From Brachionus rotundiformis (lineage: Eukaryota; Rotifera; Eurotatoria; Ploima; Brachionidae), in assembly GCA_016802295.1 (NCBI GenBank), contig JAESIW010000180.1:2474039-2538038 (forward strand): a stretch of 64,000 nucleotides of DNA. The letters are read 5' to 3'. Under the pieces are notes generated by a model. It saw nothing but the letters and a program-made list of their open reading frames with translations. It did no database searches and was not told where the DNA came from. Made by a program: the position numbers and the translations under genes. This document shows, piece after piece, positions 36,506 through 50,800 of the stretch. Within the stretch, counting starts at the first letter, position 1. Each line of letters begins with the position of its first letter.

Positions 36506-39500
36506 TTAGTTTCGATATCGACTTTGATAATCTTTGCTCAGTTTATCTAATTGGTTTTTTAGTCTTTTATTTCCATTTGAATTAGCATTATTCAAAATTT
36601 GAGGATTTGTCACAAACTGCTTTTCTAAAAGGGTAATTGGTTTTAGCCTTGGCGATTGAGATAAATTAAAAAGTTGATTTTCAATTTGATTAATTGCAGC
36701 TTGATTTTGTATTTGATTTGAAACTACTTGAGGAGCATTTTGGACCAAACCATTAAAGTAAATTTGAGGCTGTTGCTGTAGTTGCTGCTGTTCGCAAAAA
36801 TAAATTTCCGATTTCAACCTATCATCTTCATTTACCTCTACCATATCCAATATTTTCAATTTTTTTATTTTAAAAACCATAGTAATTCTATAATGAGGTC
36901 TTCTAGAAATCTAAAAAAAAATCAAAAAAAAATCTATTTTTGACTAAAATTATCAATAAATAATATTACTGGATTATTAATCATTGAAATTTCATACAAG
37001 TTTGTTATTTCCATAAGTTTCTCAATGTCAGAATAGTCATTCATTTTATTGTTGGCTACAAACAATTTTTGAAGATGTTTTAACACTTGAATATTATTCA
37101 AATCTCGAATTCGATTCTCTTCCATGTGTAACTCAAGTAATCTACTTCCTTGTCCAACAAAAGAGTTTTCTCCGATGGCCTTTATTTTATTCTTGTCGAG
37201 AACCAATTCCCTCAATTCGAGCAGTGTATCTATACCTTCTATTTTCGAAATTTCATTTCCTTAAGATTTAAAAAAAAAAAAATTACAATTTAAATTATTT
37301 TAAACAATTTTGTTCAATAATTTTTTTACCTTGTAAAAATAAAGCTTTTAAGGATGTTAATCGACCTATTTGAAAATTGACGAGATCATTAATTCCATTA
37401 AAGGCTAGATGTAAAACTTCTAAATTTGGCAAGATTTGTTCTGGAATTGATTGGTTTAGATTTTTTTGTTTGGGCAAGATTCCCTCAATTTTGTTATTAT
37501 TTAGGCATAAAATTTTTAAATTTCTCAAATAAATGAGACCAGAAAACGAAGTAAGGTTATTGTTTTCCAAATTCAGAGAACGCAAGCTTTCGAACTGGTC
37601 AGCAACTAGTTCAGCCGTAGGGCCCAAATCAACTAGGCGAATCGAGCATTGAGGAAATTCCAATGATCTGATGTCATTAAGTCTAGTGTGGGTGAACTTC
37701 TCAGCAATAAAATCACAAGTTAGTTTTCCGCCAAATGAATCTTTTGATTCAATCATCTCGCTTGTTTCAATCAGTGATCCGTCAAGCGATTTTAGGTTCT
37801 TGAGGTGATAGATTATAAAGAGTCTATATTTGGGATCCATTGAAACTGGATTGGAACACATATCTAAAATTACCAGACCACCCAGATGCTTTAAATGGAA
37901 CACCTCACGCAAATTCTTAATCTTGTTCATGCTGCAGTAAAATTCTATCAAAGATGGAAGCTTGCTAACAAACTTAATGCTTGTTAAATTGTTGTTATGA
38001 ATAGATAAATAGTTTAATCGTGGAAGATTAAGTTCCCAGTTTTTTATTTGTGTTTCACTATTACGAAAATTCATTTCGTCAAAATAACTTATTTCATTGT
38101 CATTTACATTCAGTTTTCTTAAATTTTCTAAATTTTCAATTCCATGTAGTGATTGAATTAAATTATTTTCCAAAGAAAGCTCTTCAAGCTTATAACAATG
38201 GTTGATGCCCTTAAAAAAATTAAATACTAATAGAAAAATAGAAGAGCCCAATTTACCTCTATTTCAGTCAAATAGTTGTTGTTGAAAGATGCATATTTTA
38301 AGTTGACAAGATATTCAATATTTAATAATTTTACCAATCCTTGGTCATCAATATTCAAAACTGTTATCTGGATCAAATTTTTTTAAATATTATGAAAAAT
38401 TTAAAATATAAAAAATAACTTTTTCAAAAAAATTTGCCCCTTCTAAAAACATATCGGTATCCGAATTGAAACTGTAGTTGGTCTCATTATTTGTTAGTGT
38501 GTTCAAGTGTACTCCTCTAATTGGAACACCATCGGTGAATAGATCAGTTACAAAAGAGTATTTTAAGCTGCGGGGTCTTTGTAGAAGAGAAAATGAGAAG
38601 TTTTTTATCAAATCTGGATTTAATTTAAGCTTTTTTTCATCAAAATCGCGCTCATGGTCATCTATCTGTTCTTTGTTAAATGTAGATAGACTTCTTAGTA
38701 CGTAAAGTAATAAGTATCGAACTTTTTTTTCCTGAAAAAGTTTTAAATTAATAATTTTTAAATATAATATTCATTTTAATATAATTTAATTTAAAAAACA
38801 GAACATTTTTTATCTTTTAATAATTAATTAAATTCTATTCTGAAAAAAATTTAAATTAAAAAATATTTAAATTTTTTTTTGAAGTAAAATATCTAAAATA
38901 AATAATCCAGAGGAATAAGTCAAGAGATAAATAAATTTTTAAAAAATTTATGCTCAGGCATTTTTTAAATGTTAAGCAAACGATGTTAAACCTAAGCCAA
39001 GAATTGTCCACAAAATTTATTTAAACATTTAATGTTTCCTTTGAAAATATGCTTATGCAATTAATTTTTTTTAATCAAAAATGTATTAAAAGCCTTTTTC
39101 TAATGAAATTGCTGAATATGATCATTTTTATTTTATCATAAACTTCCGCTTCCGTCTAAATTAAATCAATTTAAATTTAACTCTTTAAATTTAAACTAAT
39201 GTTTTTAAATTTTTTGTGAGCTAAAAGTATACCTAAAAAAATAAGGAAAATCGGGCTTTACACTTTTGGTCCAATTTTTCTATTTTTGGCTTCTATGGAT
39301 TTTGATTTAAACATTGATAAGATTTAGATTAAAAAACTGTTTATGAACATATTGATTATTTTACTTTTTTTTATTAGTCTTAGAAAAGTGTTTTTATCTT
39401 CTTCTTTTAGATCTACTAATTAAATGATAGTTTTATATCTTTATTTATTTTAGACATTTAACTTAAGATAACAAAGTTTTTTAAAAGCCTTGAATAATAA

Positions 39501-42500
39501 TTGAAAATAAAAAAAATTAAAAATTACTTTTTTAATTGGATTTCGACTAATGTCGATATGGTTCAATAAAGGAAAATAGGATTTCAAATCTTTGCAAAAC
39601 GATCCAGATTCCTCAATTTTATTATTACTCAGATCTAGATAACTCACATGAGTAATTTTCTTTAAAGAAATAAAATAAACAAAAATATAATTTGATTTAT
39701 AAAAGAATAGATATTACTTTAATGTCATTTATTGTTTGAATTTTGTTATAAGAAACATCTAGATAATCCAAGTTATTCTTCAAAATCAAGAATAAACAAT
39801 ATTCCAAATTTAAATCATCCTAATAATTTTACCAAATAGCCAATTTCAGCTATTGAAGTCAATTTATTAAATGAAGCTATCAGTTTTTGGATATTTTTCA
39901 AATTGACTAAAGCCGATACGTCAAGAGTTGTCAATCCGACATTATGAAGATTTAACTCTGTAATTCCTTCGGGTCTTATCTCTTCGTGCTTAAAATGTTG
40001 TAATTCTATTTGATTAGAAATAATTGATTCTAAATCAAGATTTTCTTCTTCAATTTCATTTTCTTCATCGGATGCGTCTTCATCTTCAAATAAAGTTTTA
40101 TCATATAAATTCAAGTCCCTGTCAAACAAGTTTTCCGAATTATACTAAAGTCAAGGTGTCATTATTCATTCATTAGTTTAAAATAAAATTTTACTTTGCT
40201 TAAATATTCAAATTCGATTATGTACTCTGGCAATGCTAAATCTTTACTAAAAAGAAACCATTCGTTTTGTTTAGATTTACAATCACATTTTTTAAACTCT
40301 CCATTATCTTAATTTTTCAATTTTGCTTTTTTATATAAAAATTACCATCATATAAAATGTTACCATCGTTTGATGAAAAACCAAAAGGTACAGGGCGCTT
40401 AACTCCATAGCTTTCTCTATAAATTGAGGGCGAAATTCTAAAAAATTAAAGTTAAAATAAGTTCATCAGAAAAGAATGAATTTTAATGATGCTTCATAAG
40501 TACTTTTGATCAGGTATTATATATGAGACTTAAAAACTGAAAAAGGATATGAAACTTAAACAAAAGGAAGCAATGTGCTTAGATTCAAAGTTTTATTTAA
40601 TTAGGTAGTTTTTCCAAGCATTATTTGTGATATTGAAGTGATGCAACCACATTTGAATTTAGATTCACTAAATAAAATGAATATCTTTTTTAACACTAGA
40701 AGCACCAAGGTGTCAAAATGACTCCTTTTGATTTTTTACTAAGTTATAATTCAATAGTCTGAGAAGATAAAAGCTTGAAATTGTAAAGTTAACATTAAAA
40801 AAATTTCAAATTTAAAAATTTTATATTAGCATATTCACATGATGCATCAATTTTTTAAACTGACTAAATACTACTAGAAGCACCAAAAAGAGTCAAATGA
40901 CTCCTATTCTACCCATTCTACACCCTGAACACCTAAAAGTGTAGGTAAAAGAGTCCAAAGTTTAGATGATCAAGAAAACAGTTCTCCAAAGCGTGTTAAA
41001 TATCAAATTCGCTTTTGCAACAATAATAAAACTAATTTAATTTGTAAAAACTGTAATAAATCAGTATGCGGACAATGTACAATGGAACGTGTGATTATTT
41101 GTAAAAAATGTGAGAAATAATTTTTATAGGAATTTTTTTTTTATTACATGATTTAAAATTGATATATGATTAATTTAATATTTTTCTTTTATCGAATAAA
41201 GCGTTAAAACATCTTTAATTTAAAAAAGAGTCATTTGACCCCATTTGGTGCTTCTAGTATTTATTTTTGTTGGTACTTCTAGTGTTAACCAAAAATTTAT
41301 TGATTTTTGACTCAAATCCAACCTGGAATATGCGGCTGTTTTCTGCCCCCCTCCCCTGACAAGAAAGACGCAAAGATACTCGAGCGGATGCAGAAAAGGG
41401 CCACTAAATTGGTGCCATGCGTTAGAAATTCGCGCTACGAAGACCGTCTTGCCGCACTTAGACTAGCTCCCCTTAATGAGCGCCGTGTTCGTGGAGCCTG
41501 ATACAGATGTTCAAACTCATCAAATGCATCAACTAAGTGAGCTGGGTGAACTCCTCGGTTCCCACAAGTTCACTATCTCAACCCGGACTCTCTAGAAGTA
41601 TCAGAAGTCATGCAACAAGATTATCCGGTCAGGCCTGTACCAAATGTCTACAACGGGCAAACAGATTCACCAACAGGATAGTCAAGTGGAACGCCCTGCC
41701 AGTTACATTGACAGTCGCCGACTCCGTCAACAATTTCAAGAACGGATACGGTGCCTTCCGGTAAACTATCAACTATCCTGAAGATGATCATTTATTTATA
41801 AAATTTTTAGACTTTTTTCTTTAAAAAGAATTTCTTTTTTCAGTATTTTTCTATGTGTTATGTGCAAGGAGCTACCATAGGTGAGCTCCGCAAGCTAGTC
41901 TTGATGTAGCTTATATATATTATTATTAAAATTATTATTAAGTTGCTTTCATATTTTAATTGAAATTATTTGATGAACTTGAATATGTAAAATAAAATCA
42001 AATTAATAAATAAAGATAACAAATTATTGAAAAAATACTCGAAAAAGAAGATAAATATTTAAGAATGAAAAATTTTTAAATTTAAATTTTTTCCTGATCC
42101 TAATTTTTAAACAAATAAACTAAACTGAAAAAAATCTAACTCCTACATTCGAAAATGTTTGGAATCTTTTCTATTTTTTTACTTAAATATTATTTGATAA
42201 AATTTAGAATCTTATTAATGATATTAATATTTCTTTAAAGAATAAAATTTTTATAAAATAATTAAGCTTACATGCCACCAGAATGATCCTCTAATTTGTT
42301 CGCAAATATTTTACATAGAAGAATATATCCGTTTTTATTTGCTAAATTATTTTTCGAATTAGACAATTTTTTAATATTCTCGATTCTAAGTGTATCGCTT
42401 GTATAAAGATTATTCGTAAATGGTATCCCTTCTTCATATCCTTTTAACTATTTTTTTAAAATTTAAATTCAGCATTAAATTGCTTTTATTAATAAAAAAT

Positions 42501-44458
42501 AACTTTATAATATGATGGATCATGAAATCCATTGGAAACAATTTGAATCAATTCATCTACTTGAGAACCCATCTTTGGACGCCAACAATACATTAAGTAG
42601 TCAATTTTTTTTCTAACTGATGGTCTTTGGTAAAATTATATTTCTTATAAAAATCTATTTTTAATAATACTTGTTATTTATGTAATCATTTTCATCAACA
42701 TTTGTTAGCAGTTTTTCTTCAAATTTTGCTATTAAAACACGGTTTGTTACTCTGACCACTCTTTTAATACGAATTCCACTAATTGACTTTGGTGCAAAGT
42801 CTAATGAACAAAATCTTGATGTAACCAAATCATGGCATAGTTTAAACCTTAAAATAAAAATTGATAAAAAAAAATTATTTCATCTTAGGCTTGGTTATAC
42901 CAAGGATCGCTTTTGCTATTACTAAAGTCAAATCTAACATTTCCTCCATTCTCAAGCTCCATCTGAACAAAATTTTTCTTCACTTCCATTTCAAGGTTTA
43001 AATTATCTAGAAATTTCCTATACTGACACTCAATGCTTATAAAAATTGATTAATTAAATTTAATTTAATATATTGACTTACTTTTCAATATTTAAGTCTA
43101 TTTCTTTAAGTTTTTCTTGAAGTGGACTGATTAGACTTTGTTTTTCTGATATCTGTGTTTCATTCTGATCCTTGAATATTTTCACATAAAATTTTTAGAA
43201 TAAAATTTTCGAAATTTACTTTGTTCATTGATAAAATTTTAATTTGTCTAAATAGTTCATTAAGGTGCAAGTTAATGTTATCTATTTGATTATTGTAAGA
43301 TGAGCTATTTTTCACTTTGATTTTCTTGGCTAATTCTGCCATTTCATCATATTCTCTCATAATTGTTCTAAGCTTCATATAATACCATAATTTTTTTTTG
43401 TTAATTGTTGACTAATTAAATTATTTAAAAAATATATAAGATAATTTTTTGTTTAAAATTACATCTGCTAACTCTTTGACTATTTTATTTGAAATAGGTA
43501 AAGTATCCAAACTAACAAGACTGGGTAAGTGATACATGATATAAAGTGAATAATTGCATAAAGTTGTAACCGCGTTTTGGCCGTATTGGGGATCTTTAAG
43601 GCATAAATGCTTTAAATTTGGTAAGCATTGAAGATTTGTCACTTCCTTTAAAAATAAAGCTTAATTTGTTCGAACAATAATCACTTAATCAATAAGTACC
43701 TTTAAAATCTCGATTTTGTTCCAAGACAAATTTAAATTTTCTAAATTTCTTAGATTAGAAAATGAAGTTCCTTGTTTGTTTATATTTAGTTTAATAAAAT
43801 AATCTTAGATTAAAAAAAGTACCAATTTTTGAAATATTATTTTTAGCTAAGTTCAATTCGACTAATTCAGTCATATGATCGATACCCTTTTAAAAAATTG
43901 ATTAGCAAAGAACAGAAATTAAACTTAATCAAAACCTCAATTGTAGTTATTTTGTTGTCTGCTAGCCAAAGTACTTCCAAATTGACATGTTCTAGATTTT
44001 CTATTTTGCTCAAATTGTTCGAATATAGAAACAATTTTCTTAAATTGCGGCAATTTTTTAGACCACTTATTTTCTAAAAGCTCAGTATTAAAATTTGGAA
44101 AAAAAATATTTTTCGAGTTTAACTGTGATTTTGCATTCAGCAACCCAAAGTTCAGTCAAATTTAAACTTGTTTCAAGACCACTGATGACAGTTAGCTCTT
44201 GGGCAATTATTTTAAGTTCAGTTAAATTGGGAAATTTATCAATGTGTAGTATTTGCGGATATCCATTGAAAAACATTTCTATATATTTTACATTATCATT
44301 TGTTTTTGATGTTTTCAAATCGGCAAAATTGAGACCATTCGCAAAACACTTGAAAATTCAATTATCAATTCACAAAAAGTAAAAGATATAAGAAAAATTA
44401 CAAGGTCCTCTAAAATTTGCTCTGCTTCAAGTGCGCTGATAGTTTTCGCGGAACTCAT
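36506..44458 (-). CDS. LRRC9: Leucine-rich repeat-containing protein 9
   Basis: A large LRR scaffold protein, conserved in animals with motile cilia; its exact role is unknown. ATG 44458 starts MSSAKTISALEAEQILEDL. Exons then give FFNGYPQILHIDKFPNLTEL and ISGLETSLNLTELWVAECKI (about 44100-44320), the LCNYSLYIMYHLPSLVSLDT block (43421-43640) and a coiled-coil stretch (43160-43380). The non-LRR middle follows (GYILLCKIF near 42300, EWFLFSKDLALPEYIIEFEY near 40230). More LRRs are at 39450-40129 (LNLHNVGLTTLDVS), then 37295-38251 (FYCSMNKIKNLREV, LVILDMCSNPVSMDPKYRLF, SFSGLIYLRNLKILCLNNNK) and 36934-37215. The last exon ends at 36506 with a Gln-rich tail. The order of blocks follows vertebrate LRRC9 throughout. 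The intron between about 40440 and 42260 holds two mobile-element remnants. The TRPM copy A gene ends 364 bases upstream on the same strand. Confidence 0.92.
40690..41288 (+). mobile_element. piggyBac remnant, internally deleted, TTAA-flanked
   Basis: The element 40694-41284 starts CACTAGAAGCACCA and ends TGGTACTTCTAGTG, and both sides carry TTAA (40690-40693, 41285-41288), the piggyBac target. A second, inner inverted pair (ACTAGAAGCACC.. at about 40873 and its complement at about 41228-41258) repeats the motif together with GAGTCAAATGACTC-like sequence. Between them, about 40937-41120 (+) encodes the tail of a piggyBac transposase: KRVKYQIRFCNNNKT, then ICKNCNKSVCGQC and ICKKCEK and a stop, the C-terminal cysteine-rich domain. 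The DDD catalytic core is deleted. It sits in an LRRC9 intron in antisense orientation. Confidence 0.88.
41300..41940 (+). pseudogene. GC-richer LINE 3' fragment (RT C-terminus and tail)
   Basis: Directly after the piggyBac remnant, the + strand encodes the C-terminal end of a non-LTR reverse transcriptase: ILERMQKRATKLVPCVRNS, YEDRLAALRLAPLNERR (41367-41495). After a frameshift come KWNALPVTLTVADSVNNFKN and a stop near 41764. A 3' UTR with the CTATGTGTTATGTGC, GGAGCT..AGCTCC and TGTAGCTTATA motifs follows, ending in TATTATTAT repeats near 41940. The frameshift near 41500 (RVRGA then stop) looks like loss of one base from a GGAGACCTG-type sequence. GC content is clearly above that of all surrounding DNA. 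Confidence 0.85.
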
Positions 44459-44821
44459 TTTTACGGTTTGTGGTACAAAAAAAATTTAATGCCGAGTTTA
44501 TTATAATTTTAAAAATCAATTCAAAAAATTTAGTCGCTATACATCTAAATTTTAGTTGCCATGGTATCATTTAAGCATTTAAGGATCTTTGAGAGAAGAT
44601 TTTATTTAAATAAATGTTATTTTCAAAATTTTACATTAAAAAAAGAGTAATTAAAAAATAAAATTTCAGTAAATGAGAGGCTTTTAAAGATTAAGAGTTT
44701 TTTTTAAATAATTGTTTTTATTTCATAAAAGAAATATTTTTATTTGGGGTAAAAAGGCAAATTGAAATTTTTTATTTTAATTATCTAAAAATATCTACAT
44801 CTAAGTAAATTAAAAACTTTT
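44459..44821. promoter_or_regulatory. Short spacer between LRRC9 start and TRPM copy A stop
   Basis: This 363-base gap must hold both the 3' UTR of TRPM copy A and the promoter of LRRC9, since both genes read on the minus strand. It is AT-rich, with a possible TATTTTAAT-type run, but no motif can be assigned with confidence. Confidence 0.3.
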
Positions 44822-47800
44822 TTAAAAAAAGGCTTGATGAATTTCGGATATTTCTTTTAAAGCGTCTGATATTATCTCATTTGAATTAACTCTAACATTG
44901 GACGACACTTCTCTCCATTTACTGGATGCATTCTTTATTTTAGAATCAAATATGTCCTCTTTGTCATAGTGAAAATTCCAAATCTCAGCTTCGACCCATG
45001 CGTTATCTGTATTTCTTGGATCATCTATGTAACCCTTATAAATCATGGTTGGCACAAAGCCTACATCATTCAATATATCTACTAGAGCTCCGGATTGATT
45101 ATCTATTGGAGTTTGTGAAGTGAACGAGGCAAAGAAAGACATCATGTCATCCTCTTCGAAATTTACACATTTTTCAACATCATTCTCCTCAAAGACCAGT
45201 TCCATAAAAGTTCTGCAAACAACACTATATTTGGATTCATCGCCGAGTATTCGATCTCCCGGTATCTTTGTCAAACCAGTCAAAGAGTCTTTTACTGCAA
45301 TAAACTCGAGCAGTTTTCTTCTTTCCACATAAATTGGCTTATTTTTCTGTTTCTTCCATCTGGTCACAATGGCCATTATTTCGTGGTTAGGTCCATAGCG
45401 CAACAAGGCGCCTCTGCCACGCACACCTGTTCTGCCCATTGGATTTCTCGGAAATCCAATACTATCCAAGCTGTAAATCACTGGATAAGACTGTGATGTT
45501 TGCTCATCAATAATTGTTATCCAAGATTTTCGGTCGATGGTTATTTTTTTTTCCGGATACAATGGGTTGTCTATGTAACAAACTGCGTTCCACAAGTAAA
45601 TATTCTGTTTAGGCTGACCTAGACTTGTTTGGGATGATTTTTTTTGCAAATTGGATTGCTCTGAGATTTTTGAATCTGTTTTATCCTTTAAAACATTTTG
45701 ACCTGACTCTTTGTTTGATGTTTTAGAAATTGATCTCTGAAATGCTGGCGTATTTAAAGTTGGAGGTTGTGGTATTGGAACATGCAAAGGAGCCTTATTT
45801 GAACTTTCTATATTTATAATTTTTATTTCGTCTTTAATTTTTAAATTTATTTCATGATCAATAAATATTTTATCTAATTTAAAAGTCTCTGGAGTCAGAA
45901 CCACAAATGGTGGATCATAAAATTCAAATACCATTTCCCATGATACAAGTTTTTCATAGACGAAAAATCGCGGCACACTAGTGTTTACATATGGAGATTC
46001 TCTGGATAAAATGTGAATATAATTTCTTTTTTTGCGGTCTGATAAACCTGATTTAGATTGTTTTTGGACTATTAAATTCTTAATTTGTTCTAAACAAGAT
46101 TGATTTTGAGTTAATGCTTTTTCCAATGATACGACTCGGTCATTTAGTCGTTGCATTGATTTTTTTTGATTGCTCAAGTCTTCTCTCACCTTATTAAAAT
46201 TAGTTTCTATTTGCTTATGTTTTGACTTTTCACTAGTATCTTTTTCTGCCGCACATGAATACCTTTGAGCTACATTTCTCCAATAATTGAACGAATAGGA
46301 TTCCTTAGACGACGATTCCACTTTGGCATTTTTTTTATCCGAATCTGCATTAGCCATTTTATGCTCAAAACAAAAACATTTTGAGCAAACTTTGCATTTG
46401 GTGACCATTTTTTTTATCTTTATAAAGACTTTTTTTATAAGATAAAACAGATATAGTATCACTGTAAATGGTGGTGGGAAGCAAAGTCTATTCTCATAAT
46501 CCAAGACTATTTCATACCTCTGAAACATCCATAATTGCTCAGATTTTTCGTTAATTCTTGCTCCAGTAGCGCTGAACATTGCTGTGAGAAGAGTAGGTAA
46601 AAAAAGCTTTATCAGTAAAAAATATTGAATTAAGATGAACCATGCCAATAGACTTAGGTTGTTGCATTTGGGACTAACGCCGTAACTTTCAAGTCTCTGT
46701 TGGTTGTAAGAAAAATCCAGACCATTTGTCAAGTTGTAGCAAGAATATGGTTTATTTAAATTAATAGATAATCCAGATCGCCTACATTCTTCAGTTTCCC
46801 TTTCCAAATCGCCTTTATCGGCCACAAAAAGCTGCATAAATCCTCTCAACAACAAAATTCTTTTTAGAAGATCAAAATTAACAGGGTGAAATGGATATAA
46901 CACAGCATTTAAAGCAATACTTCCGGCAGTCATGGAGATTAAGAAAAGACGCAGATAAGTCATAAAGTCTTGCTTGACCATGAGTTTCATTCTTACAAGC
47001 ATTGGTCCAAGTTGATGACTAATGGGCAAAAAAATGAAAAGAGTTCGATAAAAAAAGTATAGAAGAAAAACGCATAAGAGACCTTTTGATACAAAAATTC
47101 TATCCATTCCGAACAATTCTATACCATCCCATACACCATAAATCCGAATGAAAAAGAAAGATATTAGAAATAAAAGCATTATTCCAATTTCTGTGATAGA
47201 AAATTTCATCGGGAGCTGAGAACCAGTTAGGTAATTTTCGTAAGCTATTCGGGTGTTCTCGATGGTAATTGTGGCAGTCCAGAGCCATAGAATAGAATCC
47301 AATATCAGATGACCACAGCATGGCCACAAAGTTACATAAGCAAAAAGAACCAAGTAGCATATATATGAAAGAAAATTGGTCCAAAATTTAGTGTATGGTG
47401 AACTCCATACAAGATATATCTTCTCATAAATAGGAGGACTACGGTAATATGATTTTCTACTGTGTTTTTTTAGATTTATATTTGAACTATTTGAATGGTA
47501 AAGTTTGTCTGAAGAGCTGACTGCCTTATTCCAATCAATGTCTTGTCTATTTATAATACTAGAATGTTTGCGCAATTTTTTAATTTCACTAGCCAATTTT
47601 TTCCCTAATTCGACCCTTGTCTGTTCAGCTTCCTCCTGCTCTTCATCTTTTTCCTCATCTTCTATCTCTTCTAATAATTGATCCCTGATAAACGATTTAA
47701 GCTCGCTTTTTCCACGAAATGGGAAAACAATCCAATAGTACATTGGAAAGACAAAAAACGCAGAAAATATCACTTTCAACCAAGCTGGCAAATCAATAAT

Positions 47801-50800
47801 TCCTTTGTCAATGTCTCTTATTTGAATAGAACCAAAAAGTCTTTTAGTTAGAATTTTTTGACAAGCAGGATGAGCAATGAAGTCCAAATTTTTGGCATTG
47901 TAAGCAAGTTCAAGAACAGTACAATTGTTCCAGTCAGGATGCTTGTAAGTCAAAATGGAGTATGTTCTTGGATCGTTATCTTTAAAACTGGTATCCAATA
48001 CTCCGATGGCCGATTCTGCAAAATCTTTCTGATACTTTTCAATTTCTGCTTTGAGATAACTCTCTTGACAATAAGGTAATAGGTTCTTATAAATTAAGGA
48101 ACAAATTAAAGCAATAGCGAGTGGATCTTCGGTTCTCTTCCATAAAACTTTGGCCAATTTGTGTCGATTAAATAACACTGAAAAAATAATCATGAAAGTC
48201 AACGCTTTTTTTTCAGCCTGATTAACATCTGTAATATAAAGTCCCAATTGGTTCATGTAAATTTCCAAAATATTGACCATGTTATCTATTGAAGTGAGCT
48301 CTTTAAGAGCATCATTTAAGCCGTCTGGTAGAAAATTTTCAGGAAAATCATCCTACAATCAAATAAAATGAATTAAAAAGTGAGAAAAAAATTATTTTAG
48401 GCTAACAGTAAAATGTCCAAGGACACCTTGTATAATAATAGTGACAAAAAATTCTCTATTTTCTGCTCTGATGAATAGTTCTCTAATATTGTTTCGGCCC
48501 AAGTAGCGATGAATGTAAAATCCTTGGTCAAGAAACAACTCGACAAACTCTTCTCTGTCTCTTCTGAGAACCGCATTTTCAAAAATGCTGTGCTTTATTT
48601 CAACATTGGTGTAGTCATCTCTTTGGAATATTTCGGACAAAGCCAACGCTGGACAATTCCAGTCAAGTGTTAGCTTTAAATTTCGCTCCAATTGCGCTTT
48701 TCCTTGTTTTCCGGACAACTGCGTTTGAGCTTTTTAAATGAAACAGATAATTCTAATTTCTACTATTTTTTTTTAATTTTTTAGCGTTACATTGAAGAAG
48801 TGCAGTCAGAATGTACTTGTCCAAATCGGTGTAGTCAAAGCCGAGTCCTTTTGTGTCGACAATTGTTAAAAATTTTTGACTTCCCTTTAAAAATTCAAAA
48901 AGCTACTTTAAAAATACTCTTCACTTTTTTATTTGTATATTTTGCTATCAATCAATTATTATAAAATTAGTATTTATTATTTATTGTGTGTATTGATAAT
49001 AAAATTGAAAAAATTTTAGCAAAGTGATAGATTGTTTTTTTAAAATGACATTAAAACAGGTTTAAAAATTAAACAAACTCTTTACTAAAATTATATTAAA
49101 TGTTCTTGACACAATTATTTAAAAACATATTAATGATAAAAAGTTAGCTAATAATAAAAAAAAAATATTAATATTTTTAAGAGTAAAATTTAAATTAAAA
49201 TAGAGTAAATCAACTACTCACTTTAGAGCCATTTTTTGCTATAGACATAATTTTATCTCTATACTGATTACGAATTACTTCATTTTTACTCAGATCATCT
49301 TTAAATTCGTCAAGAAGCTTTTTGCTTAATTCAGGTCTTATAAAATTTTCCTCGTGGTCAATATCTTTGCTTAATTAAATTTTTAATTTTAATTTTAAAA
49401 TATATAAGTTCAATACTTCTCATTTAATTCTTCGTAAGCAAACGCTATTATATCTGACACAGCTCCACTTCCTTTCAATACAACCACTGGTATTTGATTC
49501 TTTATCTTGTAGTCTATTGCATCTATGCTATTTAGATCACCACGGATAACCAAACAAACCATTGGGATTTGACGCTTCTCAATTCTTAAATTTCTGATTT
49601 CATTTTCTTCTTCACTAGTCTCCGAAACTTAATAATGACAATTAGCTTTTTAATTTGTTTTAGTTGAATTTGTTACCAAGTCTATTTTTTTTATAATAAT
49701 TTAGAGATCGTGTGAGAAGTGATTCTATCTTGTCTCTGAATCGACAATAATTCAAACTCTCTAAATTATTAATGTTTGTAATGGACGAAAATCTTGTTGT
49801 ATCACCCGACGATTCAGAAAGATCATCATAAATAATAAAATGAGTGTGGTCTGGATTAATATCAAATCTTAACATATTTTTATTTGTTTTGTTTCCAGAA
49901 GCTGTCAATACCGGTGTCTAGTGAAAAATTAAGTAATCTTTTTAAGTAGAAAAAATATATATGCTACTTACGACTCCATCAAATGACGACCAATTTTGTA
50001 GAGTACTCGCTGAAACTATCCCGAAAAGTGTTAACGGTGGAAGTGAAGATTGGGAAGAATTAACAAAGTTTATATTTTGTAAATTTGATTTGGAAATTAT
50101 ATTTCTGGAAGCTTTTTCTTCATTAAAAGCTTCACCAATAATAGATGAAATACCACCATTTATTCCATTTGTAATGAACCAAATATCTGTTTTGTTTGCT
50201 AATTTAATTATTCCTTGCTGAAATTGTTCTTCTAATTTCTGATTTTTCCAATTTTTAAAATTTGTGACACCTTTTTTTATAAATTTAATATAATTTAACA
50301 AAAAAATTTCGAATTCAATAAATTAAAGTTTGTCACTTATTTTTATAGCTGGTAGAAAGTCTCAAATACCTGTTATTATTGGAATAATTATTTGTGGACT
50401 TTTCATTTGCCAAACAGCTTTCATAAATCTAGGTACATTTCTTAATTGTTGACATTCACTTGAACCCTGTACGTCAGTATTTTTCTCCAGCTTAAAATTC
50501 ATATACAGACTTCCCTAAATCGAAATATATATATTTGAGATTTTAAAATTTCTAAGGTACTTGAGTATTAAAAATAATTCTGTTATTATCTTGGACTTTC
50601 ATAGTACCATTGATATATTTGTATCCAAGCTTATCTGATTCTGGATTGATTTTATTGCTTGAAGAAACAATTGCAGAAGCTTTCGAAGATATTGATCCAT
50701 TTTTACCACGATTTATCTTATCCTTTTTTTTTAAATGTTTTGTTTTGATATTGGAAGGTTTTTCATTTAAAAATTCAGTTTCCTTTTGATTTAAAATTTT

